In this document: positions 20,008-30,492 of the stretch, piece by piece | Numbering within the stretch: the first letter of the stretch is position 1 | Layout: each line of letters starts with the position of its first letter | DNA from: Desulfoprunum benzoelyticum | GTDB taxonomy: Bacteria > Desulfobacterota > Desulfobulbia > Desulfobulbales > Desulfocapsaceae | Direction of reading: 5' to 3' | Length of the DNA stretch: 64,000 nucleotides | Assembly (NCBI RefSeq): GCF_014201505.1 | Contig: NZ_JACHEO010000006.1 | Location: 62,001 to 126,000, forward strand | Program-made: the position numbers and the translations under genes | Notes under the pieces: generated by a model | What the model saw: only the letters and a program-made list of their open reading frames with translations | What the model was told of the DNA's origin: nothing | The model's database searches: none

Positions 20008-21103
20008 TCCGATCCAGTACCTGAAAAAGATCTTCGGGTTCGGCGGATGCCCGCCCGAGGACGACTGCGTCCCCAGTTTCGACGAGCGCCGGGAAGATGA
20101 GGAGGCCTACACCTCGATCAAGCGCGGCACCCGGATGGTGCCGATCGCGAAAATTGTCGGCAGTGTCGGCCGCTATCATGACTTCGACAGTCACTTCATC
20201 CCCCGCACCCCGGACGGCAACGAACGGGAGGAGGCCATCCTCAAACTGCTGCAGGAAGGGCGGCAGCTGCCGCCGATCTCGCTCTACCAGATCAAGGATC
20301 AGTACTTCATCCTCGACGGCCACCACCGCTTCACCGCGGCGCGCAAACTCGGCCACAAGGAGATCAACGCCTGCATCCTCGAACTGCTGCCGTCCAAGGA
20401 CACCCTGGAAAACCGCCTCTACCTCGAGAAGATCGATTTCCGTGACCGGGCCGGCCTCAACCAGACCATCGATCTCACCGAGCCCGGCCAGTTTCACCTG
20501 CTCGAGCAGCAGATCAACGAGCACCGGGATTACCTGGGCAGGGAAAGAAAACAGGACGTCACCTATGAACAGGCCGCCGCCGACTGGTACCGCTCGATCT
20601 ACCACCCGCTGGCGACCCTGATCAGGAACAGCGGCCTGGTCGCATCCTTCCAGGGGCGAACGGTCGACGATCTCTATCTCTACATCTCCGTCCAGCAGTG
20701 GCTCAAAGGGCGATCACGGAAGTACGGGATCGAGGTCGACAAGCTGATTCCCAAGAACATGGAGGAGTTCCGCAACAAAATGGCAGAGCACAAGGAGCAG
20801 GGCTACCCGGAGATGCGCCGGCCGATCACCGTTTTCATCCTCATCAACGTCGAGGGAATCCACGAGCACAAGATCGTCGACAAACTCCTCGAACTGCCCG
20901 AGGTCCGGGAACTGCACTGCGTCCACGGCTCGATCGACATCATCGTCAAGATCACCCTGATGCGTGACCTGCTGGCCTCCGACGCCGAGCTCATCTCGGA
21001 GTTCGTCAATTCAACGATCCGCAGCTGGAAAGGGGTGGTCTCGACCCAGACCCTGATGCCCGGTTTCTCTCGGGTCAAGGACGGCGACCGCTGCTACATC
21101 TGA
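19982..21103 (+). CDS. ParB-like domain protein fused to an Lrp/AsnC-type RAM domain
   Basis: The 373-residue protein combines a ParB/Srx-like domain (about residues 45-140, with DGHHRFTAARKLGH), a middle helical region (about 190-265, YEQAAADWYRSIYHP and GRTVDDLYLYISVQQWL), and a C-terminal alpha-beta RAM domain (about 280-362, VFILINVEGIHEHKIVDKLL ... LHCVHGSIDIIVK) as in the effector-binding half of Lrp regulators. No helix-turn-helix is visible. ParB-type domains bind CTP or ATP; RAM domains bind amino acids and oligomerise. A small-molecule-controlled nucleotide-dependent switch is a reasonable guess, not shown. It is translationally overlapped with the phosphoesterase gene. Confidence 0.75.
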   Translation: MATAPSKYNPIQYLKKIFGFGGCPPEDDCVPSFDERREDEEAYTSIKRGTRMVPIAKIVGSVGRYHDFDSHFIPRTPDGNEREEAILKLLQEGRQLPPISLYQIKDQYFILDGHHRFTAARKLGHKEINACILELLPSKDTLENRLYLEKIDFRDRAGLNQTIDLTEPGQFHLLEQQINEHRDYLGRERKQDVTYEQAAADWYRSIYHPLATLIRNSGLVASFQGRTVDDLYLYISVQQWLKGRSRKYGIEVDKLIPKNMEEFRNKMAEHKEQGYPEMRRPITVFILINVEGIHEHKIVDKLLELPEVRELHCVHGSIDIIVKITLMRDLLASDAELISEFVNSTIRSWKGVVSTQTLMPGFSRVKDGDRCYI

Positions 21104-21134
21104 AAAATCGCCCGGGAAACCTGACAGCCTGGGG

Positions 21135-22145
21135 CTAAACCCGGAAATACCTGCGGTACCACTCGACAAAGCGGCCGATCCCGTGCTCCAGAGTCGTCCC
21201 CGGTCTGTAGTCGAAATCCCGGACCAGATCGTCGACATCGGCGAAGGTCGCCGGGACATCACCGGGCTGCATCGGCAGGAAGTTCTTGTCGGCCTTGCGC
21301 CCCAGGCAGTTCTCCAGCACCTCGATGTAGCGCAGCAGCTTCTCCTTGCTGTTGTTGCCGATATTGTAAACCCGCCAGGGACAGTAGGAGGTTGCGGGGT
21401 CGGGGTTGTCGCCGCTCCAGGCCGGATTGCCGGTCGGGACGCGGTCGATGACCCGCACGACCCCCTCGACGATATCGTCGATATAGGTGAAATCACGCTC
21501 CATCTCGCCGTTGTTGTAGACATCGATCGGCTGCCCGGCCAGGATCGCCTGGGTGAACAGGAACAGGGCCATGTCGGGACGGCCCCACGGCCCGTAGACC
21601 GTGAAGAAGCGCAGGCCGGTCGTCGGCAGGCCGAACAGGTGGCTGTAGGTGTGGGCCATCAGCTCGTTGGCCTTTTTCGAGGCGGCGTAAAGCGAGACCG
21701 GGTGGTCGACGTTGTCGTGCACCGAGAACGGCATCCGGGTGTTGGCGCCGTAGACCGAACTCGACGAGGCATAGACCAGATGGCCGACGCCGGAATGGCG
21801 GCAGCCCTCGAGCAGGTTGACGAACCCGACGAGGTTGGTGTCGACGTAGGAGTGGGGGTTGATCAGCGAATACCTGACCCCGGCCTGGGCCGCCAGGTTT
21901 ACTACGACATCGAAACGATGCTCGTTGAACAGCCTGGCCACGGCCCCACGGTCGGCGATATCGATCCCGATGTGGGTGAACCGTTCCCCCTCGGCCAGGG
22001 CTGCCATGCGGGCCCTTTTCAGCGCCGGATCATAATAATCGTTGAGGTTGTCGAGTCCGACCACTTCGGCGCCGCCGGCGATCAGCCGCTGTGAAAGATG
22101 GGCGCCGATGAAGCCGGCCGCCCCGGTGACAAGTATCTTCTGCAT
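21135..22145 (-). CDS. UDP-glucuronate 4-epimerase-like NAD-dependent sugar epimerase
   Basis: The 336-residue short-chain dehydrogenase has the NAD fold start [16 protein letters not shown], the Ser/Thr of SSSSVYG, and the catalytic YAASK. The [13 protein letters not shown] loop and [17 protein letters not shown] are characteristic of the UDP-glucuronate 4-epimerase/LspL branch. It would supply UDP-galacturonate for lipopolysaccharide or capsule. AGGGA is 8 bases before the ATG. A strong terminator lies between the aldolase gene and this one, so it probably needs its own promoter or reads through. Confidence 0.88.
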   Translation of the reverse strand: MQKILVTGAAGFIGAHLSQRLIAGGAEVVGLDNLNDYYDPALKRARMAALAEGERFTHIGIDIADRGAVARLFNEHRFDVVVNLAAQAGVRYSLINPHSYVDTNLVGFVNLLEGCRHSGVGHLVYASSSSVYGANTRMPFSVHDNVDHPVSLYAASKKANELMAHTYSHLFGLPTTGLRFFTVYGPWGRPDMALFLFTQAILAGQPIDVYNNGEMERDFTYIDDIVEGVVRVIDRVPTGNPAWSGDNPDPATSYCPWRVYNIGNNSKEKLLRYIEVLENCLGRKADKNFLPMQPGDVPATFADVDDLVRDFDYRPGTTLEHGIGRFVEWYRRYFRV

Positions 22146-22166
22146 CTATTTTTCCCTGGGAGACAT

Positions 22167-22199
22167 AAAAAACCGGGATCCCATCGTCTGAGATCCCGG
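22167..22199 (-). terminator. Rho-independent terminator after the aldolase gene
   Basis: On the minus strand CCGGGATC, a loop of about 11 bases, and GATCCCGG are followed by TTTTTT. It is placed 60 bp after the aldolase stop. Confidence 0.88.
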
Positions 22200-22259
22200 C
22201 AGGTCCGGTGCCACAGGCCGGGACTGTTGCCCCCCCGGCCGTGTCGTTTCATTGATCGT

Positions 22260-23531
22260 TCAATCGTCGAAATTACCGGCCGGTCCCTTGTCGCCGGCCA
22301 GGGCCTTCGCCTTGTCGATGATTTTTTCACGGGTCCATTCCGCCGGGCTTTCGACCCGCTCGGCCTTCGGCCCGAGATCGTAGGATCCGGCGGCGAGGAT
22401 GATCTCCCGGGCGATCGACGCGGTTCCCAGGGCATTGAAGACGTTGACGAGCATATTGTAAACGAATTCCTCCACCCGGTGGCACATCCGTTCGCGGACT
22501 TCGCGCTCCTGGGCCAGCAGCAGGCGCTCGAAGGGAAGATTGAGATTCTTGTAGTTGCCGCCCTTCCAACCTTTTTCCTCGGCATAGGCCACCATCTTCT
22601 GCCAGTTCTCCTCCGACACCCCTTCGCCGACGACCTTGCGGAAGTTGCCGTTGTCATCGCGGATGGCGTTGCCGAAATCGTTGACCTCGAGGCCCCAGGA
22701 CACCATCTGCAGCGCGGTGGCGACATTGGCCTTGGTCGTATGGGTCTGGGCGGCGATGGCCCGCAGTTTGTCCGAATTATTGCCGGAAGTGCCGTGCTGG
22801 GCGCCCGACACCCGATATGGCTCGAGATGGCGGTGGATCTCGGCGGTCAACTCGATCTGGATGCCCTGGCCGCTGGCCTCGAGCCCGTGGGTCGTGCCGT
22901 TGTTGAGCGCAATCCAATCGGCCGAGATCCCGTTGGCGTTGAGCCCCTTGATCAGGAACGAGGCATCCTCGACGCTCGACAGCCCTTCCGCCCCCTTGAT
23001 CTCCCCAACCTCGGTCTCAAGACCGGCCCAGGTGGGGATATAGCTGTTCAGCTCGATGTTGGCCAGCAGATTGAGGTCATCCGGCATGTGCGAGGCGTCG
23101 ATGGCGATCGAGGTGATACCGGCGTCGAACATCGACGGGATCTCCATCTTGGCGAACGGCAGGTCGGCCTCGCTCTTGATGCCGTAATGATCGGCGTGAA
23201 TCGCAACCGGGACGGTGATCCCGAGTTCATTGCAGACGGCATCGACCTGCCGGGCGATATTGTAGAAATTGACCGGGCAGTAGGCGCATTCGGAGCGGGC
23301 GATCTCGATGATGATCGCCGCATCGGCCCGCTGAGCGGCCTGCAAGGCGCCGCGAATGATAAAGAAATTGCGGCCGTTGGCCGCCATGGTCATCGCCTGA
23401 CCCTTTGCCAGCAGGGCCCTGTCGATAACCTTGCCGCTTACCAGCAAGGCCTTTGAGTGTGGAAACAGGCGGCTAATGTTCGGTGGCCGGCCGATCTTCA
23501 GGACTTTCTCGAAATCCGTGTTGTCGCTCAT
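22260..23531 (-). CDS. Class II fructose-bisphosphate aldolase family enzyme
   Basis: The 423-residue protein has a class II aldolase core: zinc ligands in AIHADHYGI and GAQHGTSGNN, the acidic segment GLETEVGEIKGAEG, and WIALNNGTTHG. It cleaves or forms fructose 1,6-bisphosphate in glycolysis or gluconeogenesis. It is longer than E. coli FbaA (about 360), with an extra C-terminal helical region from about 350, a form seen in Desulfobacterota and others. I chose the ATG at 23531 because GGAGG lies 5 bases upstream; an ATG four codons earlier overlaps the ribosome site. Confidence 0.85.
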   Translation of the reverse strand: MSDNTDFEKVLKIGRPPNISRLFPHSKALLVSGKVIDRALLAKGQAMTMAANGRNFFIIRGALQAAQRADAAIIIEIARSECAYCPVNFYNIARQVDAVCNELGITVPVAIHADHYGIKSEADLPFAKMEIPSMFDAGITSIAIDASHMPDDLNLLANIELNSYIPTWAGLETEVGEIKGAEGLSSVEDASFLIKGLNANGISADWIALNNGTTHGLEASGQGIQIELTAEIHRHLEPYRVSGAQHGTSGNNSDKLRAIAAQTHTTKANVATALQMVSWGLEVNDFGNAIRDDNGNFRKVVGEGVSEENWQKMVAYAEEKGWKGGNYKNLNLPFERLLLAQEREVRERMCHRVEEFVYNMLVNVFNALGTASIAREIILAAGSYDLGPKAERVESPAEWTREKIIDKAKALAGDKGPAGNFDD

Positions 23532-23875
23532 CCATACCTCCATTTTTCGGGTTCTCAGTATCGTTCAGCGTCCCTTTCCCTTTATGGATAGAGATTGCGG
23601 CTGGACATTTGACGCACATATCTCTTTATAATACAAACGAGATGGAGAAATCCAGGGTTACGGATCCTGAAAGGCATCCTTTTCGCCCCAGAGCTGCAGC
23701 CCCGGCGCCACCGCCGGGGTTTCGGCACGACTCCCGGCCGGCCCGAGGGCTCTGTCTGCCCGACGGTTCGACCAGTGGCGGTGGCTCCGGCAGGGGGATC
23801 GCTGCTGTTGAGGATCGTCTGCAAACCTGAGCAGAAAAATGGAGCCGGGACCTGCCCAGCACATTAGGTTATCTC
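23532..23875. other. Intergenic region between tatC and the aldolase gene
   Basis: No credible gene. It holds a G+C hairpin at 23700-23719 (CCCCGGCG-CCAC-CGCCGGGG) with only TTT after it on the plus strand, and an A+T-rich tract at 23615-23645 that may serve the leftward aldolase promoter. Confidence 0.5.
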
Positions 23876-24669
23876 TCAGGATGGTGCGTGATCGGATCCA
23901 TCCTCGGGCGCCGACTCAAAATCCCGAAAACTCCGGCGCCCGAAAAGCCACACGGCAAGAACGCTGATCTCGTAGAGGACCAGCAGCGGAATCCCCATCA
24001 TCATCTGGTTGACGACATCCGGAGTCGGGGTCAGGACCGCGGCGATGATGAAGTTGATCAGAATGGCATACTTGCGGTTGCGGTTGAGAAAGGCGACGTT
24101 GACCATGCCGATCTTGGCCAGGAAAACCATCAGGATCGGCATCTCGAAAATGGCCCCGAAGGCGAGCAGCAGCCGGGTCGCGAGGGTGAAATACTCGCTT
24201 ACCGCCGGCAATGAGGTCAGAAACTCGTTATTGTAACCGACCAGAAAGCGGAAGGCCGGGGGAAAGACGACGAGGTAGCCGAAGGCGGCCCCGCCGACGA
24301 AACAGCACGTCGACAGCAGAGAGAAGGGGATCAGAACCTTTTTTTCATGCTTGTACAGACCGGGGGCGATAAAGCGCCATAGCTGGGAAAAAATGACCGG
24401 GGAGGCGAGCAGGATGCCGACCACCAGGGCGAGCTTCAGATAAAAAAAAACCCTTCCTGATACGAGGTGAAGATCAGCGAGGTGTCCTTGGGCAGAACCT
24501 CGGTGAGCGGCTTGAAGAACCACGTGCCGATTGGACGGATGACGGTGTAGGCCAGACAGAAGCCGACAAACACGGCACCAAAGGAGATGACGAGGCAGGA
24601 GCGGAGTTCCCGCAGATGTTCGGTCAGGGCCTGTTTCTCAAACGACTCCGGCGGAGTATTCTGTTCCAT
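23876..24669 (-). CDS. tatC: Sec-independent protein translocase TatC, frame interrupted at an A9 run
   Basis: Two minus-strand frames together give one TatC. The first (from ATG 24669) encodes EHLRELRSCLVISFGAVFVGF through TSYQEGFFF and stops; the second resumes with YLKLALVVGILLASPVIFSQLWRFIAPGLY and runs to SFRDFESAPEDGS. The join falls on nine A residues at 24442-24450 (T9 on the coding strand). A tenth T, or seven, would restore GFFFYLKLA, the family sequence, and give about 264 residues with six membrane helices. TatC is the receptor for twin-arginine substrates. The break may be a sequencing error, a real mutation, or a slippage site. tatA/B are not adjacent. Confidence 0.8.
24442..24450. 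repeat. A9 homopolymer at the tatC frame break
   Basis: Nine consecutive A bases on the plus strand (T on the tatC coding strand) mark the exact point where the TatC reading frame shifts by one. Confidence 0.9.
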
Positions 24670-24899
24670 GATGCTCTGAGGCTGCGCCTTCTCGACAAGA
24701 CATTCGGACTCCGTCAGCCGCAGGATCGGCAGGGCTGGCCGCCAGCGACGCAAGGGAGAGGAAAAACTCCGTGAGACATACCATCTGGCCGATAAATTTG
24801 CAATGTCTTGTCCTCATTGTCTAGGATTTCACGCCATATCGGCTATACTCGATTCATCCTCGCATCTATTCCCGGACAAGCAGAGACGACGGAGCCGCC

Positions 24900-25217
24900 A
24901 TGCAGCCGTGCCACACCCGACCCCAGACCGGAAGCTGGTTTACTTACATCGTCCTCTGCGGTGACGGCACCCTGTACACCGGCGTCACCACGGACCCGGC
25001 CCGGCGGCTGGCCGAGCATAATTCGGCCCAGGGCGGAGCCCGCTACACCAGGTCACGGCAACCGGTCCGGCTGGTCTTCCTCGAACGCCAGCCTTCCCGC
25101 TCCGCTGCCTGCAAACGGGAACACGCCATCAAGGACCTGTCGGCGACCGCCAAGAAGGCCCTGATCGCATTGGAGCAGGACACGGCAGAGTCTCTCCCGC
25201 TCAGGTTGATGGCTTGA
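24900..25217 (+). CDS. GIY-YIG nuclease-domain protein (YhbQ-like)
   Basis: The 105-residue product is a single GIY-YIG domain: TYIVLCGDGTLYTGVTTD carries the YIV and YTG signature, followed by RRLAEHN with the conserved Arg, and a KREHAIKDLS helix with the Glu. Members of the YhbQ/URI family are small predicted endonucleases. The length is normal. GGAG lies 6 bases before the ATG. It is divergent from tatC and 37 bp before the sigma-54 response regulator. Confidence 0.88.
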   Translation: MQPCHTRPQTGSWFTYIVLCGDGTLYTGVTTDPARRLAEHNSAQGGARYTRSRQPVRLVFLERQPSRSAACKREHAIKDLSATAKKALIALEQDTAESLPLRLMA

Positions 25218-25254
25218 ATTTTCATCAAAGGCATTCTACGGTGACCTCCAGGAC

Positions 25255-26706
<1,452 letters not shown>

Positions 26707-26710
26707 TGAC

Positions 26711-28408
26711 ATGAATTTCAAAATGCTCGCCACCCTGGCCCGGCAGAACGGCAGCATCGAACAGAATCTGCGCCAGCAACTGCTGTGGATGCTGCTGCTG
26801 CGCATCGTCCTTTACACCGTGCTGATGGGGCTGAGCGATCTGTTCCAGAACACCCGGTTCGAGATCATCACCCCGCCGCGCAACCTGTTGATCCTCTTTC
26901 TCCTCTTCGTCTACCTGACGACGATCATTTCCGCCGTTCTCCTGCTGCTGCTGCCCTACCAGCTGCGGATCTTCGGATTCCTGCAGAACCTGCTCGACAC
27001 CTTTTTCGCGTCGCTCCTCGTCTACTACACCGGCTCCTCGCAGTCCATCTTCACCTCCGTCTACTTCTTCCCGATCATCGCCGGCGGCCTGATCCTGCCG
27101 CGCAAGGGCGGACTGGTTGCCGCCGCCGCGGCATCGCTGCAGTATGCGGCCATCCTGTTCTTGGAACTGCTGGGGGTGATCCCGGACTACCTTGCCGATT
27201 ACGGCTTCAGGGCCGCCACCAACCCCCTCGTCAGCATCAACCACTTCGGGGTCCTCGGCCTGGTTTTCTTTCTCGCGGCGATCCTCAGCGCCATCTTCGG
27301 ACTACGGTTGCAGACGACGGAGGAGGCCCTGACAAACTCGCTGCGCAACTTCGACCGGCTGGCCAACCTCTACAAACAGATCTTCGACAATATATCGACC
27401 GGCATCCTCACCATAGACGGCAACCAGGTCATCACCTCGGCCAATCCGGCCACCGCCGCCATCACCGGCTACCTGCCGGAAGACCTCATCGGCCGCACGC
27501 TGGGCGAAAAAATCCCGCACATGACATTGACCGGGACCGACCTCCGCCTGGCGACCGATTTCACCAAACCGGACGGCACCACGATCAAGCTGGGCTACTC
27601 CCACATGCCGATCCTCCCCCCGGATGGAACGGCCCCTGCCGCCGACGACATCCACAAGATCATAACCTTGCGCGATATCAGTGAGATTGAACGGATGGAA
27701 CAGCAGATGCGGCAGTCGGAAAAGCTCGCCGCCATCGGCATGATGAGCGCCGGGATCGCCCATGATTTCAGGAATCCGCTCACCGCCATCTCCGGATCGG
27801 CCCAGATCCTGGCCCAGGAGTTCTCCTCGGCAGACCCCGGCAACCGGATGAATCTCGAACTGACGGAGATTATCGTCCGCGAATCCAACCGGATGATCCA
27901 CACAATCGGTGATTTTCTCAAGTTTTCCCGGCCGGAAACGGTTCACGGCGAATGGTTTTCCCTCCACTCCTGCCTGGCCGAGGTCATCCAGGTCTGCATG
28001 GCCGACCCGCAGTGGCCGGCAACCAGCTCCCTCAAGCTCAATTTCGATCGCAACTTCGATCTCTGGGCCGATCAGAAACAGATGTTCACCGTTTTCATCC
28101 ACCTGATCCACAACGCCATCCTCTTCTGCCCGCCAGGTCAGGAACGGATCGAAATCGACGCCGAGGTCCCGCCCGCGCCGGACGGTCAGGAGGTCGTCGT
28201 GATCTCCATCTCCGACAACGGGCCGGGGGTGCCGGAAGACACCAGGGAAAAAATATTCGAACCCTTCTACACCACCCGGGCTGACGGCACCGGGCTGGGC
28301 CTGGCCATCGCCCGCCAGACCGTCAGGGAACACAGGGGAACAATCACCGTCGACACCGGCAGGCTCGGCGGCGGCCGGTTTACCATCCAGCTGCCGCTTC
28401 CCTCCTGA
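26711..28408 (+). CDS. PilS-like membrane sensor histidine kinase
   Basis: The 565-residue protein begins with about six membrane helices in the first 200 residues, without a large periplasmic loop, as in PilS. It continues with a PAS domain (about 220-330, NISTGILTIDGNQVI), a HisKA domain with phospho-His near 351 in SAGIAHDFRNPL, and a HATPase_c domain (DNGPGVPED, DGTGLGLAIA). It should phosphorylate the sigma-54 regulator immediately upstream. The short spacing (4 bp) shows co-transcription. No pilin genes are in the window. Confidence 0.9.
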   Translation: MNFKMLATLARQNGSIEQNLRQQLLWMLLLRIVLYTVLMGLSDLFQNTRFEIITPPRNLLILFLLFVYLTTIISAVLLLLLPYQLRIFGFLQNLLDTFFASLLVYYTGSSQSIFTSVYFFPIIAGGLILPRKGGLVAAAAASLQYAAILFLELLGVIPDYLADYGFRAATNPLVSINHFGVLGLVFFLAAILSAIFGLRLQTTEEALTNSLRNFDRLANLYKQIFDNISTGILTIDGNQVITSANPATAAITGYLPEDLIGRTLGEKIPHMTLTGTDLRLATDFTKPDGTTIKLGYSHMPILPPDGTAPAADDIHKIITLRDISEIERMEQQMRQSEKLAAIGMMSAGIAHDFRNPLTAISGSAQILAQEFSSADPGNRMNLELTEIIVRESNRMIHTIGDFLKFSRPETVHGEWFSLHSCLAEVIQVCMADPQWPATSSLKLNFDRNFDLWADQKQMFTVFIHLIHNAILFCPPGQERIEIDAEVPPAPDGQEVVVISISDNGPGVPEDTREKIFEPFYTTRADGTGLGLAIARQTVREHRGTITVDTGRLGGGRFTIQLPLPS

Positions 28409-28487
28409 GCCGTTGTCCCCTCGCCGCCCGGCCGCCATTGGTCATGTTCTACCGCCCGTTCGATTTCGCATCTTTGCATAGATTCTG

Positions 28488-28543
28488 GAATATTGAATTT
28501 TTACAGAATATTATTCTTGACGATTATTCATAGAGAGAATATT
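28488..28543 (+). promoter_or_regulatory. Three GAATATT repeats: candidate Lrp-type operator
   Basis: GAATATT occurs at 28488-28494, 28506-28512 and 28537-28543 in an A+T-rich block, overlapping the promoter at 28517-28545 just before the Lrp/AsnC gene. Lrp-type proteins bind A+T-rich repeated sites and often autoregulate. Confidence 0.4.
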
Positions 28544-28545
28544 TT
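28517..28545 (+). promoter_or_regulatory. Sigma-70 promoter of the Lrp-lysA operon
   Basis: TTGACG at 28517-28522, 17-bp spacer, TATTTT at 28540-28545, 25 bp before the ATG at 28570. AGGAG lies about 11 bases before that ATG. Confidence 0.65.
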
Positions 28546-28569
28546 CACAGTCATAGGAGAAGAACACAA

Positions 28570-29022
28570 ATGATTGATGACGTCAGTCTCGAGATTCTGC
28601 GCATCCTGCAGGAGAAGGCCCGTATTCCCAATGTCGAGGTCTCCCGGCAGATCGGCCTCGCCCCGTCGGCAGTCCTCGAGCGCATCCGCAAGATGGAGAA
28701 ACAGGGGATCATCGACGGCTACGAGGTCCGCCTCAATCCGAAAAGATTCGCCAGCGGCCAGATTGCCTTCGTCCGGGTTGCTGTCCACGAACAACCTGAC
28801 CAGACAGAGATCGGCAACCAGCTCGCTGCGGTCCCGGAAATCCAGGAGGTCCATTATATCGCCGGCGAAGATTGCTATCTCGTCAAACTCAGGGCCGCCG
28901 ACGCCGACGCCCTGGGCCGGCTGCTGCGCACCAAGGTGCACACGATCAAGGGCGTCGTCGCCACCAACACCCTGCCGGTCCTCGCCACCTACAAGGAAAC
29001 CGCGCGCATTCCCATCCCATAA
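28570..29022 (+). CDS. Lrp/AsnC-family transcriptional regulator
   Basis: The 150-residue protein has an N-terminal winged helix-turn-helix (about 1-55, VSLEILRILQEKARIPNVEV and SAVLERIRKMEKQGII) and a C-terminal RAM effector domain (about 65-140, IAFVRVAVHEQP and GEDCYLVKLRAAD). Lrp proteins sense amino acids. It sits 16 bp before lysA, so it probably controls lysine or diaminopimelate metabolism and its own promoter, which carries repeated A+T-rich sites. Confidence 0.9.
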   Translation: MIDDVSLEILRILQEKARIPNVEVSRQIGLAPSAVLERIRKMEKQGIIDGYEVRLNPKRFASGQIAFVRVAVHEQPDQTEIGNQLAAVPEIQEVHYIAGEDCYLVKLRAADADALGRLLRTKVHTIKGVVATNTLPVLATYKETARIPIP

Positions 29023-29038
29023 TTGAAGAGAGCAGATC

Positions 29039-30304
29039 ATGCCCATGTCCCAAGCCTGCAAAAATCGCCTGCTGCCGGTACTGCCGAAGATCGTCGCCCA
29101 TTTCGGCACCCCCTTCCATATCTACGACGAGACCGGCATCAGGGAGACCGGGGCCCGGCTGCAGGCCGCCTTTGCCGGTCTCGACTCCTTTCGTGAATAC
29201 TTTGCCGTCAAGGCCCTGCCCAACCCGAGAATCCTGGCGATCATGAAAAGCATGGGGTTCGGCCTCGACTGCAGTTCGGCCTCCGAACTGAAGCTGAGCC
29301 GGGGGGTCGGGGCATGCGGCGAAGACATCATGTATACCTCCAACAACACCAGCCACGAGGATTTCATCGAAGCCGCCGCCGCCGGAGGATCGATCCTCAA
29401 CCTCGACGACATCTCCCTCATCGACAAGGTTCCGGTCATGCCGGAACTGGTCTGCTTTCGTTACAATCCCGGGCCGAAGCGGGTCGGAAACGACATCATC
29501 GGCAACCCGGTCGAGGCCAAGTACGGCGTCAGCCATGACCAGATCGTCGACGCCTACCGCCGGGCACGAGCCCGTGGCGTCAGGCGGTTTGGACTGCACA
29601 CGATGCTCGCCTCGAATGAGCTCAATTACCAGTATATGGTGCAGACCGCCGCCATGCTGCTCGAACTTGCCGCACACATCGGCAGCGCCCTCGGCATCAC
29701 CTTCGAATTCATCAACATAGGCGGCGGACTGGGGATTCCCTATCTGCCGGAGGCCAGGGAACTGCAGATCGAGGCCATGGGCCGGGAAATAACCGCCGAA
29801 TTCAACCGCTTCCGCCGGCACCACGGGTACTGTCCAGCCCTCTTCATGGAAAGCGGCCGCTACATCACCGGTCCGCACGGCGCCCTCGTCGTCACCGCCA
29901 TCAATCGCAAGGAGACCTACCGCACCTATGTCGGCGTCGACGCCTGCATGAATGCCCTGATGCGGCCGGCTCTCTACGGGGCGTATCACCATATCGACGT
30001 CATCGGCGACGATCATGACAGGCCCCTGGAGGTTGTCGATGTCGTCGGCTCCCTGTGCGAAAATAACGACAAGTTCGCCATCCAACGGCAATTACCGAAA
30101 ATCAAGGACGGCGACATTCTGCTCATCCACGATACCGGGGCCCACGGTCATGCCATGGGATTCAACTACAACGGCACGCTGCGTCCCAAAGAACTGCTGC
30201 TCCGTGCCGATGGCGGCGTCGATCTGATCCGCCGCGGCGAACGGATGAGCGACTATTTCGCCACCCTCGACTTCGAACCGGATTCGCTTGCCCCCTCGAG
30301 CTGA
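29039..30304 (+). CDS. lysA: Diaminopimelate decarboxylase-type PLP enzyme
   Basis: The 421-residue fold type III decarboxylase has the PLP lysine in YFAVKALPNPRIL, the HTMLASNELN stretch, the glycine-rich phosphate loop NIGGGLGIPY, ESGRYITGP, and the C-terminal CENNDKF motif with the active Cys plus a Tyr near FNYNG. It would decarboxylate meso-diaminopimelate to lysine. The sequence is somewhat divergent from canonical LysA, so a related decarboxylase (ornithine or carboxynorspermidine type) cannot be excluded. It follows the Lrp gene as an operon. Confidence 0.8.
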   Translation: MPMSQACKNRLLPVLPKIVAHFGTPFHIYDETGIRETGARLQAAFAGLDSFREYFAVKALPNPRILAIMKSMGFGLDCSSASELKLSRGVGACGEDIMYTSNNTSHEDFIEAAAAGGSILNLDDISLIDKVPVMPELVCFRYNPGPKRVGNDIIGNPVEAKYGVSHDQIVDAYRRARARGVRRFGLHTMLASNELNYQYMVQTAAMLLELAAHIGSALGITFEFINIGGGLGIPYLPEARELQIEAMGREITAEFNRFRRHHGYCPALFMESGRYITGPHGALVVTAINRKETYRTYVGVDACMNALMRPALYGAYHHIDVIGDDHDRPLEVVDVVGSLCENNDKFAIQRQLPKIKDGDILLIHDTGAHGHAMGFNYNGTLRPKELLLRADGGVDLIRRGERMSDYFATLDFEPDSLAPSS

Positions 30305-30492
30305 CCATCCCACCACGGGGCGGCGCCGCCAGGAACGGCCCGCCCTCACCGACACTCCGATCCAGTCGAAGTTAATAATTTCTCTCACCTGCCTTCTCTG
30401 TGCTTTACAATCCACCTTCGGAGATGGTACAAATGATTCTTCCAATTACATAATCTCAATCCCTCCGCCTTTTTCCCCCTGTCTCTGCGCCC

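Noticed and set aside
23609-23632. TTGACG and TATAAT pair on the plus strand
   Set aside because: Spacer is only 12 bp and no rightward gene follows.
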